The notes below the pieces were generated by a model. The model did not search any database and had not been told where the DNA came from. It saw only the letters and a list, made by a program, of their open reading frames with translations. Shown piece by piece: positions 17,068-25,783 of a DNA stretch of 64,000 nt. The position numbers and the translations under genes are program-made. Every line of letters starts with the position of its first letter. The first letter of the stretch is position 1. The stretch spans positions 30,603 through 94,602 of the forward strand of contig JAAYFJ010000080.1 of NCBI GenBank assembly GCA_012728295.1. Reading direction: 5' to 3'. Source of the stretch: Tissierellia bacterium. GTDB lineage: Bacteria > Bacillota > Clostridia > Tissierellales > Peptoniphilaceae.

Positions 17068-17790
17068 TCACCTTTCTAGTAAATACATTGTCCTCAAGCT
17101 TTCTTCCAGTCCTTCTTTGCTCGTTAGAAACTTAGACTGTGATACTATCTTCAGATTTGCTTTTGTAATAATATCCTTCCACCCCTCTGAAGATTCCAAG
17201 TACAACTTGTGGTTCTCTTTTATTCTAATCCATTCTTCTTTTAAGAAAAATGCCTGTACTTCGATTTCAAGATTTTTCATATCACTAATTTCATAGGTAT
17301 ATACGGCGAATAAATCTTCCTCATCTACTTGAAACATTGCAGAATCTAATTCTTGCATAATTTCTAAACATCTGGCATCAAATATAATCTGCCCTTTAGA
17401 AGATAGCATTTCCCTAAGTTTGATTAACACTTCAACCCTCTCAGAAGGCTTTATATAGTGGATTACATCGCTTGTAAAAACTATTAAGTCATATTTCCCC
17501 TTACCCACTATCTTTCTTACATCTTCACAAATCCAATTAGCTTTGATGCCTTTATTCTTGGCAATTTTTATCATATCTTCAGATAAATCTACGGCATCCA
17601 GAATATAGTCATCAGCTAAATATTTGCTTAGCTCTCCAGTACCACATCCTATTTCTAAGCAAGTATTTATCGACTTATTCCATGGCGAAAGGATGGTACT
17701 TAGTTCTTCGTACCATCCCTTATAATCAAAATCTTCCATTAGCCTATCATAAATAAGGCTAAAGTCTCCATAAACTCTATTATTTTTCAT
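17068..17790 (-). CDS. SAM-dependent class I methyltransferase
   Basis: 240 residues with a Rossmann methylase fold. Motif I is CLEIGCGTGELSKYLA, an acidic loop follows in LDAVDLSEDMIKIA, and YDLIVFTSDVIHYI is the motif IV region. The substrate is not evident; similar proteins are annotated only as methyltransferase domain proteins. The start at 17790 overlaps the end of the sirtuin gene by 11 nt, with GAGG 6 nt upstream, so it is co-translated in the same operon. Confidence 0.88.
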   Translation of the reverse strand: MKNNRVYGDFSLIYDRLMEDFDYKGWYEELSTILSPWNKSINTCLEIGCGTGELSKYLADDYILDAVDLSEDMIKIAKNKGIKANWICEDVRKIVGKGKYDLIVFTSDVIHYIKPSERVEVLIKLREMLSSKGQIIFDARCLEIMQELDSAMFQVDEEDLFAVYTYEISDMKNLEIEVQAFFLKEEWIRIKENHKLYLESSEGWKDIITKANLKIVSQSKFLTSKEGLEESLRTMYLLER

Positions 17791-18517
17791 TCAACGCCTC
17801 ATATATATTTTGCAACACTTTGCCTGAACCTTCGTTAAATACCACGTCTGCAACTCTATCATATGGAGTTGGCTCATTATTTATAATAATTAGTTTCTTC
17901 ACCATTCTTGGTAAGAAACTTACAGGAGCTACAACTAAGCTCGTTCCAACAACTATTAACAACTCTGTATTTTCCAACTCTCGCACAGCATGACTATATG
18001 CCACGGGCATTTGGTCTCCAAATAAGACTACATCAGTTCTCAGTACTCCTCCACAACTCGGGCAAATTGGAGGAATTTCTCCAGCATCAACTTTTTCTTG
18101 TAGTATTGAGAAATCATATTCTCTACCACATCTGGTACAACTGGCAGTTCTAGTCTGTCCATGAACTTCAAATATTTTTCTAGAACCAGCTTTATGGTGT
18201 AAGTTATCTATGTTTTGAGTAATTACTCCTTGTACAAATCCATCTTTTTCCATATCGGCAATGGCAATATGCCCTGCATTGGGCTTCACATCAGCCATAT
18301 CTGTCAAAATTTTAAAACCATTGCTGTAGAATTTTTCAGGATATTTTTCCATAATGTGTGCTGACAACACCTCTGCAGGATCCATTTTAGTCCATAATCC
18401 TGTCTTGTCGCTACGGAAGTCAGGAACTCCTGATTCAGTAGAAATCCCCGCACCAGTCAACACCATAGTTTTTTTAGAATTCTTAATTAAGTTAGCAGCT
18501 TCCATGATTTTGTTCAT
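17780..18517 (-). CDS. Sir2-family NAD-dependent protein deacylase
   Basis: 246 residues from ATG 18517, which has AAGGATGG 7-8 nt upstream; an in-frame ATG at 18547 would overlap the preceding gene. The sirtuin signature is complete: GAGISTESGVPDFRS, TQNIDNLHHKAG with the catalytic His in VHGQ, two zinc Cys pairs (CTRC and CPSC), and the GTSLVVAPV NAD-binding segment. The lack of an Ala-Tyr-Arg type acyl pocket suggests general lysine deacetylation (CobB-like). It lies between a CPBP protease and a methyltransferase. Confidence 0.95.
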   Translation of the reverse strand: MNKIMEAANLIKNSKKTMVLTGAGISTESGVPDFRSDKTGLWTKMDPAEVLSAHIMEKYPEKFYSNGFKILTDMADVKPNAGHIAIADMEKDGFVQGVITQNIDNLHHKAGSRKIFEVHGQTRTASCTRCGREYDFSILQEKVDAGEIPPICPSCGGVLRTDVVLFGDQMPVAYSHAVRELENTELLIVVGTSLVVAPVSFLPRMVKKLIIINNEPTPYDRVADVVFNEGSGKVLQNIYEALNEK

Positions 18518-18530
18518 TTTCACACCATCC

Positions 18531-19622
18531 TTACTTTGCATAAACAATTCTCACTACATTGATTATCACATACATCAATACTAATAGCCAGATGGGCGTT
18601 TGCTCAAAAATATTATCTTTCCCCGGAGGAAGAAATTCCTGATTTTTTCTTATTTTAGCCTCTTGAGATTCTAGTGGTTTGGGCATTAATTCCTGTTGTC
18701 TTTGCACTTCAACTAATTTCTGTGCCAAACGAATAAAAATAAATAATCCTAATATTACAAATAATCCCACTGCTCCAAAGGCAATCGCCAAATCTTGAGT
18801 TGCAATTTGCTCAACATTTGGAAGTCTTTTTTCAGCAGTATCCACTAAGTGAACTAGTCTCATTCCATGTATAATAGTGTTTGAAATAAAGTTGTGTACA
18901 AAGTGAGCTATCATTGCCGCATATATTGACCCTGTTTTCATAGTTAAAAAGCCTAGTAAAGCTCCTAATAAAAATGGTCCAATAAGATTTTGTAAAGAAA
19001 AATGAAATATCCCGAATAGCAAAGCAGTTGCCCATATGGCATATCTCTTGCCATCTTCCTCATATGCATTTAACATTATTCCTCTAAACATCATCTCTTC
19101 ACAAATAGCAGGAATTATACATACCAATAATATAGCCTGTAAATACGCTCCCAATCCAGTTTCAGCTAAGACTGTAGGCGCAGCCAACTCCATAAATTGC
19201 CCCAATCCCATGAGTACTATTGCATTAATCAATACTCCTAAGGGATAAATGGAAATCGTCATACCAATGATTAGGGTAACTACCCTAATTGGCAGCGGAT
19301 TTAATCGATAGGTCTTCACCATAGAACGCCTACTTAACCATACTAATAACAGCCCCGGTAATAACACTACCAAAAGCTGATTAATAAGAGTGATTTCATA
19401 AGAAGGTCTTTGCGATATTCCATAGCTTACCATGACAAATGCCACAGCTTGTAAAATCATCAGCCAATTAGCTTGACCTATTGAAATTCTTCTGCCATTC
19501 CAACTCTGCTCAGCCAACAGTTTCTGCCTGTAGTTGCGAAGATCTTCTTCAGTTTGAATCATATCTTCTAATGGCTCTAATACAATTTCTTGAATTTGGT
19601 CTAAATCCTGTTGGTTATCCAT
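18531..19622 (-). CDS. CPBP-family intramembrane metalloprotease
   Basis: 363 residues from ATG 19622. The GTG at 19634 is part of the GGAG ribosome-binding site and is not preferred. About eight hydrophobic helices are seen. The CPBP (Abi/Rce1-like) motifs are present in order: EEMMFRG, FGIFHFSLQN and HFVHNFISN, supplying the Glu and His ligands. Such proteins are membrane proteases in prenyl-protein processing, regulated proteolysis or bacteriocin self-immunity; which applies here is unknown. The C-terminus ends with a single membrane helix after a charged, proline-containing linker. Confidence 0.9.
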   Translation of the reverse strand: MDNQQDLDQIQEIVLEPLEDMIQTEEDLRNYRQKLLAEQSWNGRRISIGQANWLMILQAVAFVMVSYGISQRPSYEITLINQLLVVLLPGLLLVWLSRRSMVKTYRLNPLPIRVVTLIIGMTISIYPLGVLINAIVLMGLGQFMELAAPTVLAETGLGAYLQAILLVCIIPAICEEMMFRGIMLNAYEEDGKRYAIWATALLFGIFHFSLQNLIGPFLLGALLGFLTMKTGSIYAAMIAHFVHNFISNTIIHGMRLVHLVDTAEKRLPNVEQIATQDLAIAFGAVGLFVILGLFIFIRLAQKLVEVQRQQELMPKPLESQEAKIRKNQEFLPPGKDNIFEQTPIWLLVLMYVIINVVRIVYAK

Positions 19623-19633
19623 GTTTTTCTCCA

Positions 19634-20155
19634 CTATTCATAAGTATAGATATATGGAACATTACGATAATAATCGCCATAATCTAAACCACAACCTACA
19701 ATAAATACATCAGGAATTTCAAAAGCAACATAATCTGGCGTTATGCTTTCGGTTCTACGCTCTGGTTTATCTAGCATTACACATATTTTTACAGAATTAG
19801 CACCAGCAGCAAGCAACCTTTCCTTTACCACCTTCAAAGTATTTCCCGAGTCCATAATATCATCTACTAAGATAACATCTCTTTCTCTAACTTGAGTTCT
19901 CACATCCTGCAGGATATTTACATTTCCTGTGCTCTCAAACCCATGATTATAGCTAGATGTGGTTAGAAAATCCACTTCCAATGTAATGTCCATAGCCCTT
20001 ACCAAATCAGCGGTAAAAATAAAACCTCCACGTAAAATTCCAATTACTAAAGGTTTCTGATCTTTATAATCTTCACTTAGTTCCCCACCTAATTCGGTAA
20101 CTCGTCTTTTTATTTCATCCTGAGAAATTAGAATGCGACGTTGCCCCTTTTCCAT
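19634..20155 (-). CDS. hpt: Hypoxanthine phosphoribosyltransferase
   Basis: 173 residues, full length. The PRPP-binding loop is VILVDDIMDSGNTL and the second loop is IGILRGGFIFTADLVRAM. It salvages hypoxanthine and guanine to IMP and GMP in the cytoplasm. It is the first gene of the run hpt, CPBP, sirtuin, methyltransferase, hslO and lipase, behind a good sigma-A promoter. Confidence 0.95.
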   Translation of the reverse strand: MEKGQRRILISQDEIKRRVTELGGELSEDYKDQKPLVIGILRGGFIFTADLVRAMDITLEVDFLTTSSYNHGFESTGNVNILQDVRTQVRERDVILVDDIMDSGNTLKVVKERLLAAGANSVKICVMLDKPERRTESITPDYVAFEIPDVFIVGCGLDYGDYYRNVPYIYTYE

Positions 20156-20222
20156 ATTAATCTCCTCACTATAATATGTTAATCAATGCTTTTCAGCTTT
20201 TCTTTTTATTTGTTGTCTATAT

Positions 20223-20251
20223 ATTATATAGGAAAGACGGCTGTGGTGCAA
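20223..20251 (-). promoter_or_regulatory. Promoter of the hpt operon
   Basis: TTGCAC (20251-20246) and TATAAT (20228-20223) with a 17-bp spacer on the minus strand, about 65 nt before hpt. Confidence 0.8.
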
Positions 20252-20284
20252 CGTGATAAAGATAAATGGCCCCAAAAAATAATA

Positions 20285-20312
20285 TAAAAAACCCTCTATT
20301 TAGAGAGTTTTT
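20285..20312 (-). terminator. rph: Terminator overlapping the rph 3' end
   Basis: AACTCTC and GAGGGTT form the stem, with U-runs after it. The last codons of rph and its TAG stop lie inside the hairpin. Confidence 0.85.
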
Positions 20313-21015
20313 TCTTTTCATTATGTGCTATTAAAGCAATAATTTGCTCTTGTATCAACAACTCTATGGCTTTTTTCCCCAGCTCTAGCATTTCCATTAA
20401 TCTTTCCATGGAGAACGGTGACTCCTCACCCGTACCTTGAATCTCAATGAAGTCTCCATTGCCATCCATAACTAAGTTCATATCCACTTGAGCAGCAGAA
20501 TCTTGATCATAGCATAGGTCAGCTACCACCTCACCTTTTACAACTCCAACGCTTATGGCAGCCACCTGGTGCGTAATAGGATCTTCTTTTATTAAACCTT
20601 CTTCCAAAAGACTGTCACATGCCATTCTGAGAGCCAGCCAAGCGCCAGTAATTGCTGCAGTTCTAGTTCCCCCATCTGCTTGTAATACATCACAGTCCAC
20701 CCATAGAGTTCGCTCTCCTAGTTTTTTCAAATCTATAGCAGATCTTAGGCTACGACCTATTAGGCGCTGTATCTCTTGGCTTCTTCCATCAACTTTACCT
20801 CTAGAACTATCTCTGACTTTTCTATTTTGTGTTGAAGCTGGTAACATAGAATATTCAGAAGTAATCCATCCGCTTCCAGTGTCTTTAATAAAATGCGGCA
20901 CCTTCTCCTCTACCATTACTGTACATAGCACCTTTGTATTACCAAATTCAGAGATAACCGAGCCTTTGGCATAAGCTGAAACATCTGTTGTAAATAAGGT
21001 ATTTCTTTTAATCAT
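20296..21015 (-). CDS. rph: Ribonuclease PH, N-terminus short or divergent
   Basis: 239 residues. The catalytic core is clear: GNTKVLC, GSGWITSEYSMLPAST, SRGKVDGRSQEIQRLIGRSLR, DCDVLQADGGTRTAAITGA and VDMNLVMDG. The enzyme trims tRNA 3' ends with phosphate. The usual N-terminal signature M-R-x-D-G-R-x-x-D-x-L-R-P is missing: the protein starts at MIKRNTLFTTDVSAYAKGSV, about 10-15 residues short. A stop codon lies in the same frame 9 codons upstream, so no longer start is possible. Phosphate-binding Arg residues remain. It starts 16 nt after the DUF2179 gene. Confidence 0.92.
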   Translation of the reverse strand: MIKRNTLFTTDVSAYAKGSVISEFGNTKVLCTVMVEEKVPHFIKDTGSGWITSEYSMLPASTQNRKVRDSSRGKVDGRSQEIQRLIGRSLRSAIDLKKLGERTLWVDCDVLQADGGTRTAAITGAWLALRMACDSLLEEGLIKEDPITHQVAAISVGVVKGEVVADLCYDQDSAAQVDMNLVMDGNGDFIEIQGTGEESPFSMERLMEMLELGKKAIELLIQEQIIALIAHNEKKKLSK

Positions 21016-21031
21016 CTTGCACTTCCAATCA

Positions 21032-21556
21032 TCATTTTTTCATTCCATGCCAAATATATCCACCTGATACAGGATGAATATGGTTTACTACCATAAAAGC
21101 CCTGTCATCATATTCTTTTATTAACTTCTCAATTTTCCTTAAATCTTTGCGGTTAAATACAATTGAAAGTAATTTCCTAGGTCCATCTTTCCCAGTTGCT
21201 TCAATTACCGTAACTCCAAATCTATTTTCTCTTAAGATATCTGCAAGCATATCTGCTTTTTCAGGGGCAATGGTAATTCTTCCTGACAGCAAACCTAAAG
21301 CCAGTTTATTTTCTAAAGTTATACCCAAATAAGTGCCGGCAGAAAAACCTGAACAGTAGGCTATAAAGTACACCGGATTATTAAGTGCGCCCACTATTTT
21401 ACCCAATGCCAATACGTAAATACCAACCTCAAAAAAACCAATTATTGATGCTGGTAATTTTCTTCCCTGAACCATCATCAGTGTTTTAATAGTATTTAAA
21501 CTCACATCGACAATACGGGAAATAAATATTAATATTGCAATCCCCCACATATTCAC
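21032..21556 (-). CDS. DUF2179/DUF5698 membrane protein
   Basis: 174 residues: three hydrophobic helices in the first 80 residues (SRIVDVSLNTIKTLMMVQGR is characteristic), then a soluble DUF2179 domain (about 95-160) of the ACT-like fold. The family is conserved in Firmicutes without an established reaction; a role in sensing or transport is speculation. It sits between an AIR-synthase-like gene and rph on the same strand. Confidence 0.85.
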   Translation of the reverse strand: MNMWGIAILIFISRIVDVSLNTIKTLMMVQGRKLPASIIGFFEVGIYVLALGKIVGALNNPVYFIAYCSGFSAGTYLGITLENKLALGLLSGRITIAPEKADMLADILRENRFGVTVIEATGKDGPRKLLSIVFNRKDLRKIEKLIKEYDDRAFMVVNHIHPVSGGYIWHGMKK

Positions 21557-21589
21557 CCTCCACTTTCAAGAAACAAATAGCATTATCTA

Positions 21590-22594
21590 TCAGTTGCTAA
21601 AACGTTTCAAAGCTGCATATAGTGCATCTACATCTGGTTCAGACAAAGTTGAACTACATGCACCGTCTAGTAATATAGCTTCACTTCCGTCTGTAACTTT
21701 TCCAATGGGAGTAATGTTAATTCCCACTTCATTTGCTTTTGCAATAAATCCATCACTATCTTTTGAATCCATGATAATAATCATAGAGCCTGATGAAATA
21801 AGTTGCAGTGGATCAACGCCTGGATAATGGTCTAGTAACCTTTTTGTCTCATCTAAGATAGGAATACTGTCTTTGACAATTTCAATTCCTCTCCCCGTTG
21901 CTTCAGATGCCTCCCATATAGCACCTAGTAGTCCACCTTCTGTAATGTCATGCATATATTTAGCACCATGACGAACGGCCAATATTCCTTCTTTTACTAC
22001 AGAAATGTGTTCGTCTAGCATAGAAAGCTTGGCTCTATCATCAGCGCTTAGCAGTTTTTCTAATTCTGATTTATGTTCTGCTGATAGTATCCACGAACCT
22101 TCCAAAGCTGCCCATTTGCTCATGAGCACAACATCGCCCGCCTTTACATCTTCCGTTCGCAACCTGTTAGATTTTGAAATGCGTCCAATGGCAGTTGTGA
22201 TTAGAGTTATACGATTTACAGCATTTGTTACCTCTGTATGACCACCGATTATGGAAACATTTAGCTTTTCGCATTCCCCATTCATCTGTTTCATGATATC
22301 GAATAGCATTTCCTCCGTGGTACCTTCAGGCAAAAGCATGGTTACTAACAACCCCACAGGCTCTGCCCCTGCAGTTGCTATGTCATTGCAGCTAATATGA
22401 ACTGCAAGTTTTCCAATATCACGGCTGGTCCCAGTTATAGGATCAACACTTAATATGCAAAGTTCTTCACCAAAATCTATTTTAGCTGTGTCTTCTCCAA
22501 TAGAAGGCATACCCCATATGTCGTCTCTCTTGTGTTTTAACGCAGGAAATACCACTTGCTGAAGAACGCTATTTGGAACTTTCCCAATCTTCAT
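21590..22594 (-). CDS. AIR synthase-related (HypE/ThiL-like) protein
   Basis: 334 residues with the PurM-type two-domain fold. The N-terminal nucleotide/Mg domain holds GEDTAKIDFG and LSVDPITG; IGGHTEVT and the C-terminal glycine-rich LISSGSMIIIMD follow. The family includes HypE, ThiL, SelD and PurM. This one belongs to the free-standing hydrogenase-maturation-factor-like group found in Clostridia, whose substrate is not known. There are no hyp genes nearby. Start ATG 22594 has AAGGTGAG 5 nt upstream. Confidence 0.85.
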   Translation of the reverse strand: MKIGKVPNSVLQQVVFPALKHKRDDIWGMPSIGEDTAKIDFGEELCILSVDPITGTSRDIGKLAVHISCNDIATAGAEPVGLLVTMLLPEGTTEEMLFDIMKQMNGECEKLNVSIIGGHTEVTNAVNRITLITTAIGRISKSNRLRTEDVKAGDVVLMSKWAALEGSWILSAEHKSELEKLLSADDRAKLSMLDEHISVVKEGILAVRHGAKYMHDITEGGLLGAIWEASEATGRGIEIVKDSIPILDETKRLLDHYPGVDPLQLISSGSMIIIMDSKDSDGFIAKANEVGINITPIGKVTDGSEAILLDGACSSTLSEPDVDALYAALKRFSN

Positions 22595-22612
22595 TTACTC
22601 ACCTTCCCTATG

Positions 22613-22644
22613 CCTTAGAGAGATGGCACGCCATCCCTCTAAGG
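22613..22644 (-). repeat. 15-bp inverted repeat before the AIR-synthase-like gene
   Basis: CCTTAGAGAGATGGC (22613-22627) and GCCATCCCTCTAAGG (22630-22644). On the minus strand the single mismatch becomes a G-U pair, so an RNA hairpin forms there. No U-run follows and the ribosome-binding site is about 10 nt downstream, so it may be an RNA stability or translation element rather than a terminator. Confidence 0.6.
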
Positions 22645-22703
22645 TTCATTTATTAGAGAATACACTGTATTAATTCGTTAATTGTAAGTTGAATATTAGT
22701 ATG

Positions 22704-23495
22704 TTATTTTGATTTGATAATCTCTGCAGATTCAATTACTACGTCTTTTAGAGGTTTATCAGCTTGATCTTTTTCAACTTTCGCAATGGCATCTACTACA
22801 TCCATACCATCCACAACCTGACCAAAAACAGTATGCTTTCCATCTAGCCAGAAAGCTCCACCTAATTCCTCATACGCCTCTACAACCTCATTAGGATAGC
22901 CCTTAGCTTCTCCAGCCTCTTTCATTTGTCCAATAATGTCTTTAGAAACAGGAGCACCTTGAACTACGAAAAACTGACTTCCGTTTGTGCTAGGACCAGC
23001 GTTTGCCATTGATAACGCACCCCTAAGGTTTCTGTATTCAATACTTACCTCATCTTCAAAAGGAGTTCCCCAAATACTTTCTCCTCCACGTCCAGTACCT
23101 GTAGGGTCTCCACCTTGAATCATAAAGCCATCTATAACTCTATGGAAGATTACACCATTATAATATCCTTTTTCTATGTGTGTTTTAAAGTTCTCTACAG
23201 TTTTTGGAGCTGCATTTGGAAACAATCTAAATACAATATCCCCCATAGATGTGTGTAATACCGCTAATTCCTCTCCTGCTACAGGAGCTTTTAACTGATC
23301 AAAATTCATTTTTTCCTCCTTAGATATTTCATCATTATCTTTGCTTTCTTCTTTTGAATTGTCTTCTTTATTTTCCTCAGCATTTGCCTCTGTCTCAGCG
23401 GGAACCTGCTCTCCAGTGTTTTTATCTGATTCAACATTGTTTCCACAACTCGTAAGGATTAATGCCATCATAATGAAAATCAAAAACTTTTTCAT
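22704..23495 (-). CDS. Lipoprotein cyclophilin-type peptidyl-prolyl isomerase
   Basis: 263 residues. A lipoprotein signal ([16 protein letters not shown], lipobox LTSC, Cys17) is followed by a low-complexity acidic Glu/Lys/Asp linker (about 20-65) and a cyclophilin domain with [34 protein letters not shown] and [11 protein letters not shown]. The active-site Arg, Phe, Met and Gln are present. It should be anchored outside the membrane and help fold secreted proteins. It is apparently monocistronic. Confidence 0.93.
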   Translation of the reverse strand: MKKFLIFIMMALILTSCGNNVESDKNTGEQVPAETEANAEENKEDNSKEESKDNDEISKEEKMNFDQLKAPVAGEELAVLHTSMGDIVFRLFPNAAPKTVENFKTHIEKGYYNGVIFHRVIDGFMIQGGDPTGTGRGGESIWGTPFEDEVSIEYRNLRGALSMANAGPSTNGSQFFVVQGAPVSKDIIGQMKEAGEAKGYPNEVVEAYEELGGAFWLDGKHTVFGQVVDGMDVVDAIAKVEKDQADKPLKDVVIESAEIIKSK

Positions 23496-23549
23496 ATATC
23501 TACCTCCTGATTTGTTGATGCAATAATATTTTTTCTTATAGTTGAATAT

Positions 23550-23578
23550 TATATAACCATCTCTTTAGTTTAATACAA
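23550..23578 (-). promoter_or_regulatory. Likely promoter of the cyclophilin gene
   Basis: TTGTAT (23578-23573) and TATATA (23555-23550) with a 17-bp spacer on the minus strand. The remaining 23579-23662 shows nothing further. Confidence 0.55.
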
Positions 23579-23662
23579 ATACACCCATTTCGTCTAGTAT
23601 TAAAGTTGCTGTTTTAATAAAATCCTGCGATTATCTGTATTGTAATAATAATTTTTTACTCC

Positions 23663-25024
23663 CTAAGCTACCTTTAACTCCTCAGCCTTCATGGTTTTAT
23701 TCAACACAGGTTTAAACAATATTATATTTACTATGCCTTTAAAAACAGACGATATGGCAATGGCCATCCAAACTCCATTTACATCAAAGTGTCTAATTAA
23801 TAGAAATGCCATAGGTAGGCGCATAATGTTAAATATAACAGCTACGGCAGAAGATATTTCAGACCTTCCTATTCCGCTAAATGCCCCTTCGTTCCCCAGT
23901 TCCAAATTCATAAATATATGAGATGACCCAACTATTCTCAAGTATGAAATACCTGCCACAACAGCCAGTGCATCATGGGGGAAAAAGGTTTTCATAATAG
24001 GAACTGCACCTAGTACTAAGAATAAAGTTCCAATTAGCCCAAAAAATCCTATGAAATACATTGAACTCTTATAGCTATACCACAATCTGTCTTTCAATCT
24101 AGCTCCAAAGTTTTGCCCAATATATGTGGATATAGCCACTGCTATTCCTTCTGCGGTCATCCATGATACCGACTCTATCTGTTGTCCAGCTACGAATACC
24201 GCAACTTCCAAATCTCCAAAACCTGCAACTATTCTCGTTAGAATAATACTTACTATTCCGTGAACTCCAATTTGAAAAAATACAGGTAATCCAACTCTTG
24301 TTATATATTTAAAATACTTGAATTCAATTTTTTCTTTCCAAGCAATCCCAGAGAAAATTGCTCCTCGTTTAGTTCCTATTATTAAAAACAACACAAATAC
24401 TACAAATTGCGCAAACACCGTGGCATATGCTGCCCCCATAACCCCCATAGCAGGTATGGGTCCGATTCCAAAGATGAGAACTGGGTCTAGGAAAATATTA
24501 ATTATCAGCCCTACGGAACTTATTTGAAATGGGGTAACACTATCCCCTTCGCTATTTAGCATATTTCCCAGCAGTGGGTTAAAGAAAAAAAGCCACAACC
24601 CTAGGGTGATTATTTTTAGATAAGCTTCGGCATCAGCAATAATACTAGGGCTATTCAAGTTAAAAAATCCAATAACTTCACTGCGAAAAAACCACATCAA
24701 CAAGCTATATGCTAAACATATAAATGCATTGAGAATTATTCCATGTCTGGCAAAAGACAACGCCCTATCCCTTTTTCCAGCACCTATGGACTGGGCTATT
24801 CCCACTCCTGAACCAACTCTAGAAATAGCTACCAAAGACATACCAAACCATGTGATATATGAGTTAGTTCCTGCAGATGCCATAGCATCTGCACTCAATC
24901 TTCCTAGCCACAATGTATCGGTTAAATTATATGCTATTTGAATAAAAGCCGTTGCCATTAAAGGCACTGACAATTTAAATAAGCCTTTAAAAATAGGTCC
25001 TTCAGTTAACTGAACCTTTTTCAT
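23663..25024 (-). CDS. MATE-family efflux transporter
   Basis: 453 residues with about twelve membrane helices in two similar halves. N-terminal LSVPLMATAFIQIAYNLTDTLWLGRLS is typical of DinF/NorM-like MATE proteins, cut here as LSVPLMATAF and LTDTLWLGRLS. These export drugs or metabolites in exchange for Na+ or H+. The substrate is not predictable. Its ATG directly follows the map stop codon, so it is the third gene of TPR-map-MATE. Confidence 0.9.
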   Translation of the reverse strand: MKKVQLTEGPIFKGLFKLSVPLMATAFIQIAYNLTDTLWLGRLSADAMASAGTNSYITWFGMSLVAISRVGSGVGIAQSIGAGKRDRALSFARHGIILNAFICLAYSLLMWFFRSEVIGFFNLNSPSIIADAEAYLKIITLGLWLFFFNPLLGNMLNSEGDSVTPFQISSVGLIINIFLDPVLIFGIGPIPAMGVMGAAYATVFAQFVVFVLFLIIGTKRGAIFSGIAWKEKIEFKYFKYITRVGLPVFFQIGVHGIVSIILTRIVAGFGDLEVAVFVAGQQIESVSWMTAEGIAVAISTYIGQNFGARLKDRLWYSYKSSMYFIGFFGLIGTLFLVLGAVPIMKTFFPHDALAVVAGISYLRIVGSSHIFMNLELGNEGAFSGIGRSEISSAVAVIFNIMRLPMAFLLIRHFDVNGVWMAIAISSVFKGIVNIILFKPVLNKTMKAEELKVA

Positions 25025-25783
25025 CTATCTTAGCTCTCCCTGATCTGTTAGTATTATGGGCCCATTTTCAGTAATAGCTATGGTGTGTTCATATTGAGCA
25101 GATCTTTTGCCATCTGCTGTCCTAGCTGTCCAACCGTTGCCATCTATAGTAAGTCTAAATGTCCCCATATTAATCATCGGCTCCACAGTGAATACCATTC
25201 CCTCAGTAAGCCTAATACCTCTTCCCGGCATCCCATAGTGTAGCACCTGAGGATCCTCGTGAATATTTTTACCTATGCCATGACCAACAAACTCTCTCAC
25301 AACAGAAAACCCCGCTGCTTCAGCATGTTTTTGAATGGCATGACCCACATCACCTAAGCGATTTCCTACAATCGCCTGTTCTATGCCTTTATACATACTT
25401 TCCTTGGTAACTTCCATAAGACGTTTGCTCTCATCATCGATATTTCCCACTGCATAGCTCCAAGCAGAATCAGCCAACCAACCATTATAGTTAACAACCA
25501 TATCTATGGTTACAATATCGCCATCCTTTAGCAAATCCTCTCTTGGAAAACCATGGCATATTTCATCATTAACCGATGCACAAGTAGCATAAGGATATCC
25601 CATGTAGCCTTTTTGCTCCGCTGTTGCACCTCTTGAAGCCAAATATTCATCAACCCATGTGTCTATTTCTAAGGTTGAAATTCCAGGCACTATTAATTCT
25701 TTTAAATGATGATGCACATCTACTAGAATATTTGCTGCTTCTTGCATTTTTTGTATTTGTTCAGCTGTCTTTATTATGACCAT
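25025..25783 (-). CDS. map: Methionine aminopeptidase, type I
   Basis: 252 residues from ATG 25783 (GGAGG 6 nt upstream; TTG 25786 is too close). The five metal ligands are visible: Asp in TIDMVVNYNGWLADSAW (two), His in GHGIGKNIHEDP, Glu in FTVEPMI and Glu in QYEHTIAI. It removes the initiator Met in the cytoplasm. There is no N-terminal zinc extension. It overlaps the preceding TPR gene by 23 nt. Confidence 0.97.
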   Translation of the reverse strand: MVIIKTAEQIQKMQEAANILVDVHHHLKELIVPGISTLEIDTWVDEYLASRGATAEQKGYMGYPYATCASVNDEICHGFPREDLLKDGDIVTIDMVVNYNGWLADSAWSYAVGNIDDESKRLMEVTKESMYKGIEQAIVGNRLGDVGHAIQKHAEAAGFSVVREFVGHGIGKNIHEDPQVLHYGMPGRGIRLTEGMVFTVEPMINMGTFRLTIDGNGWTARTADGKRSAQYEHTIAITENGPIILTDQGELR

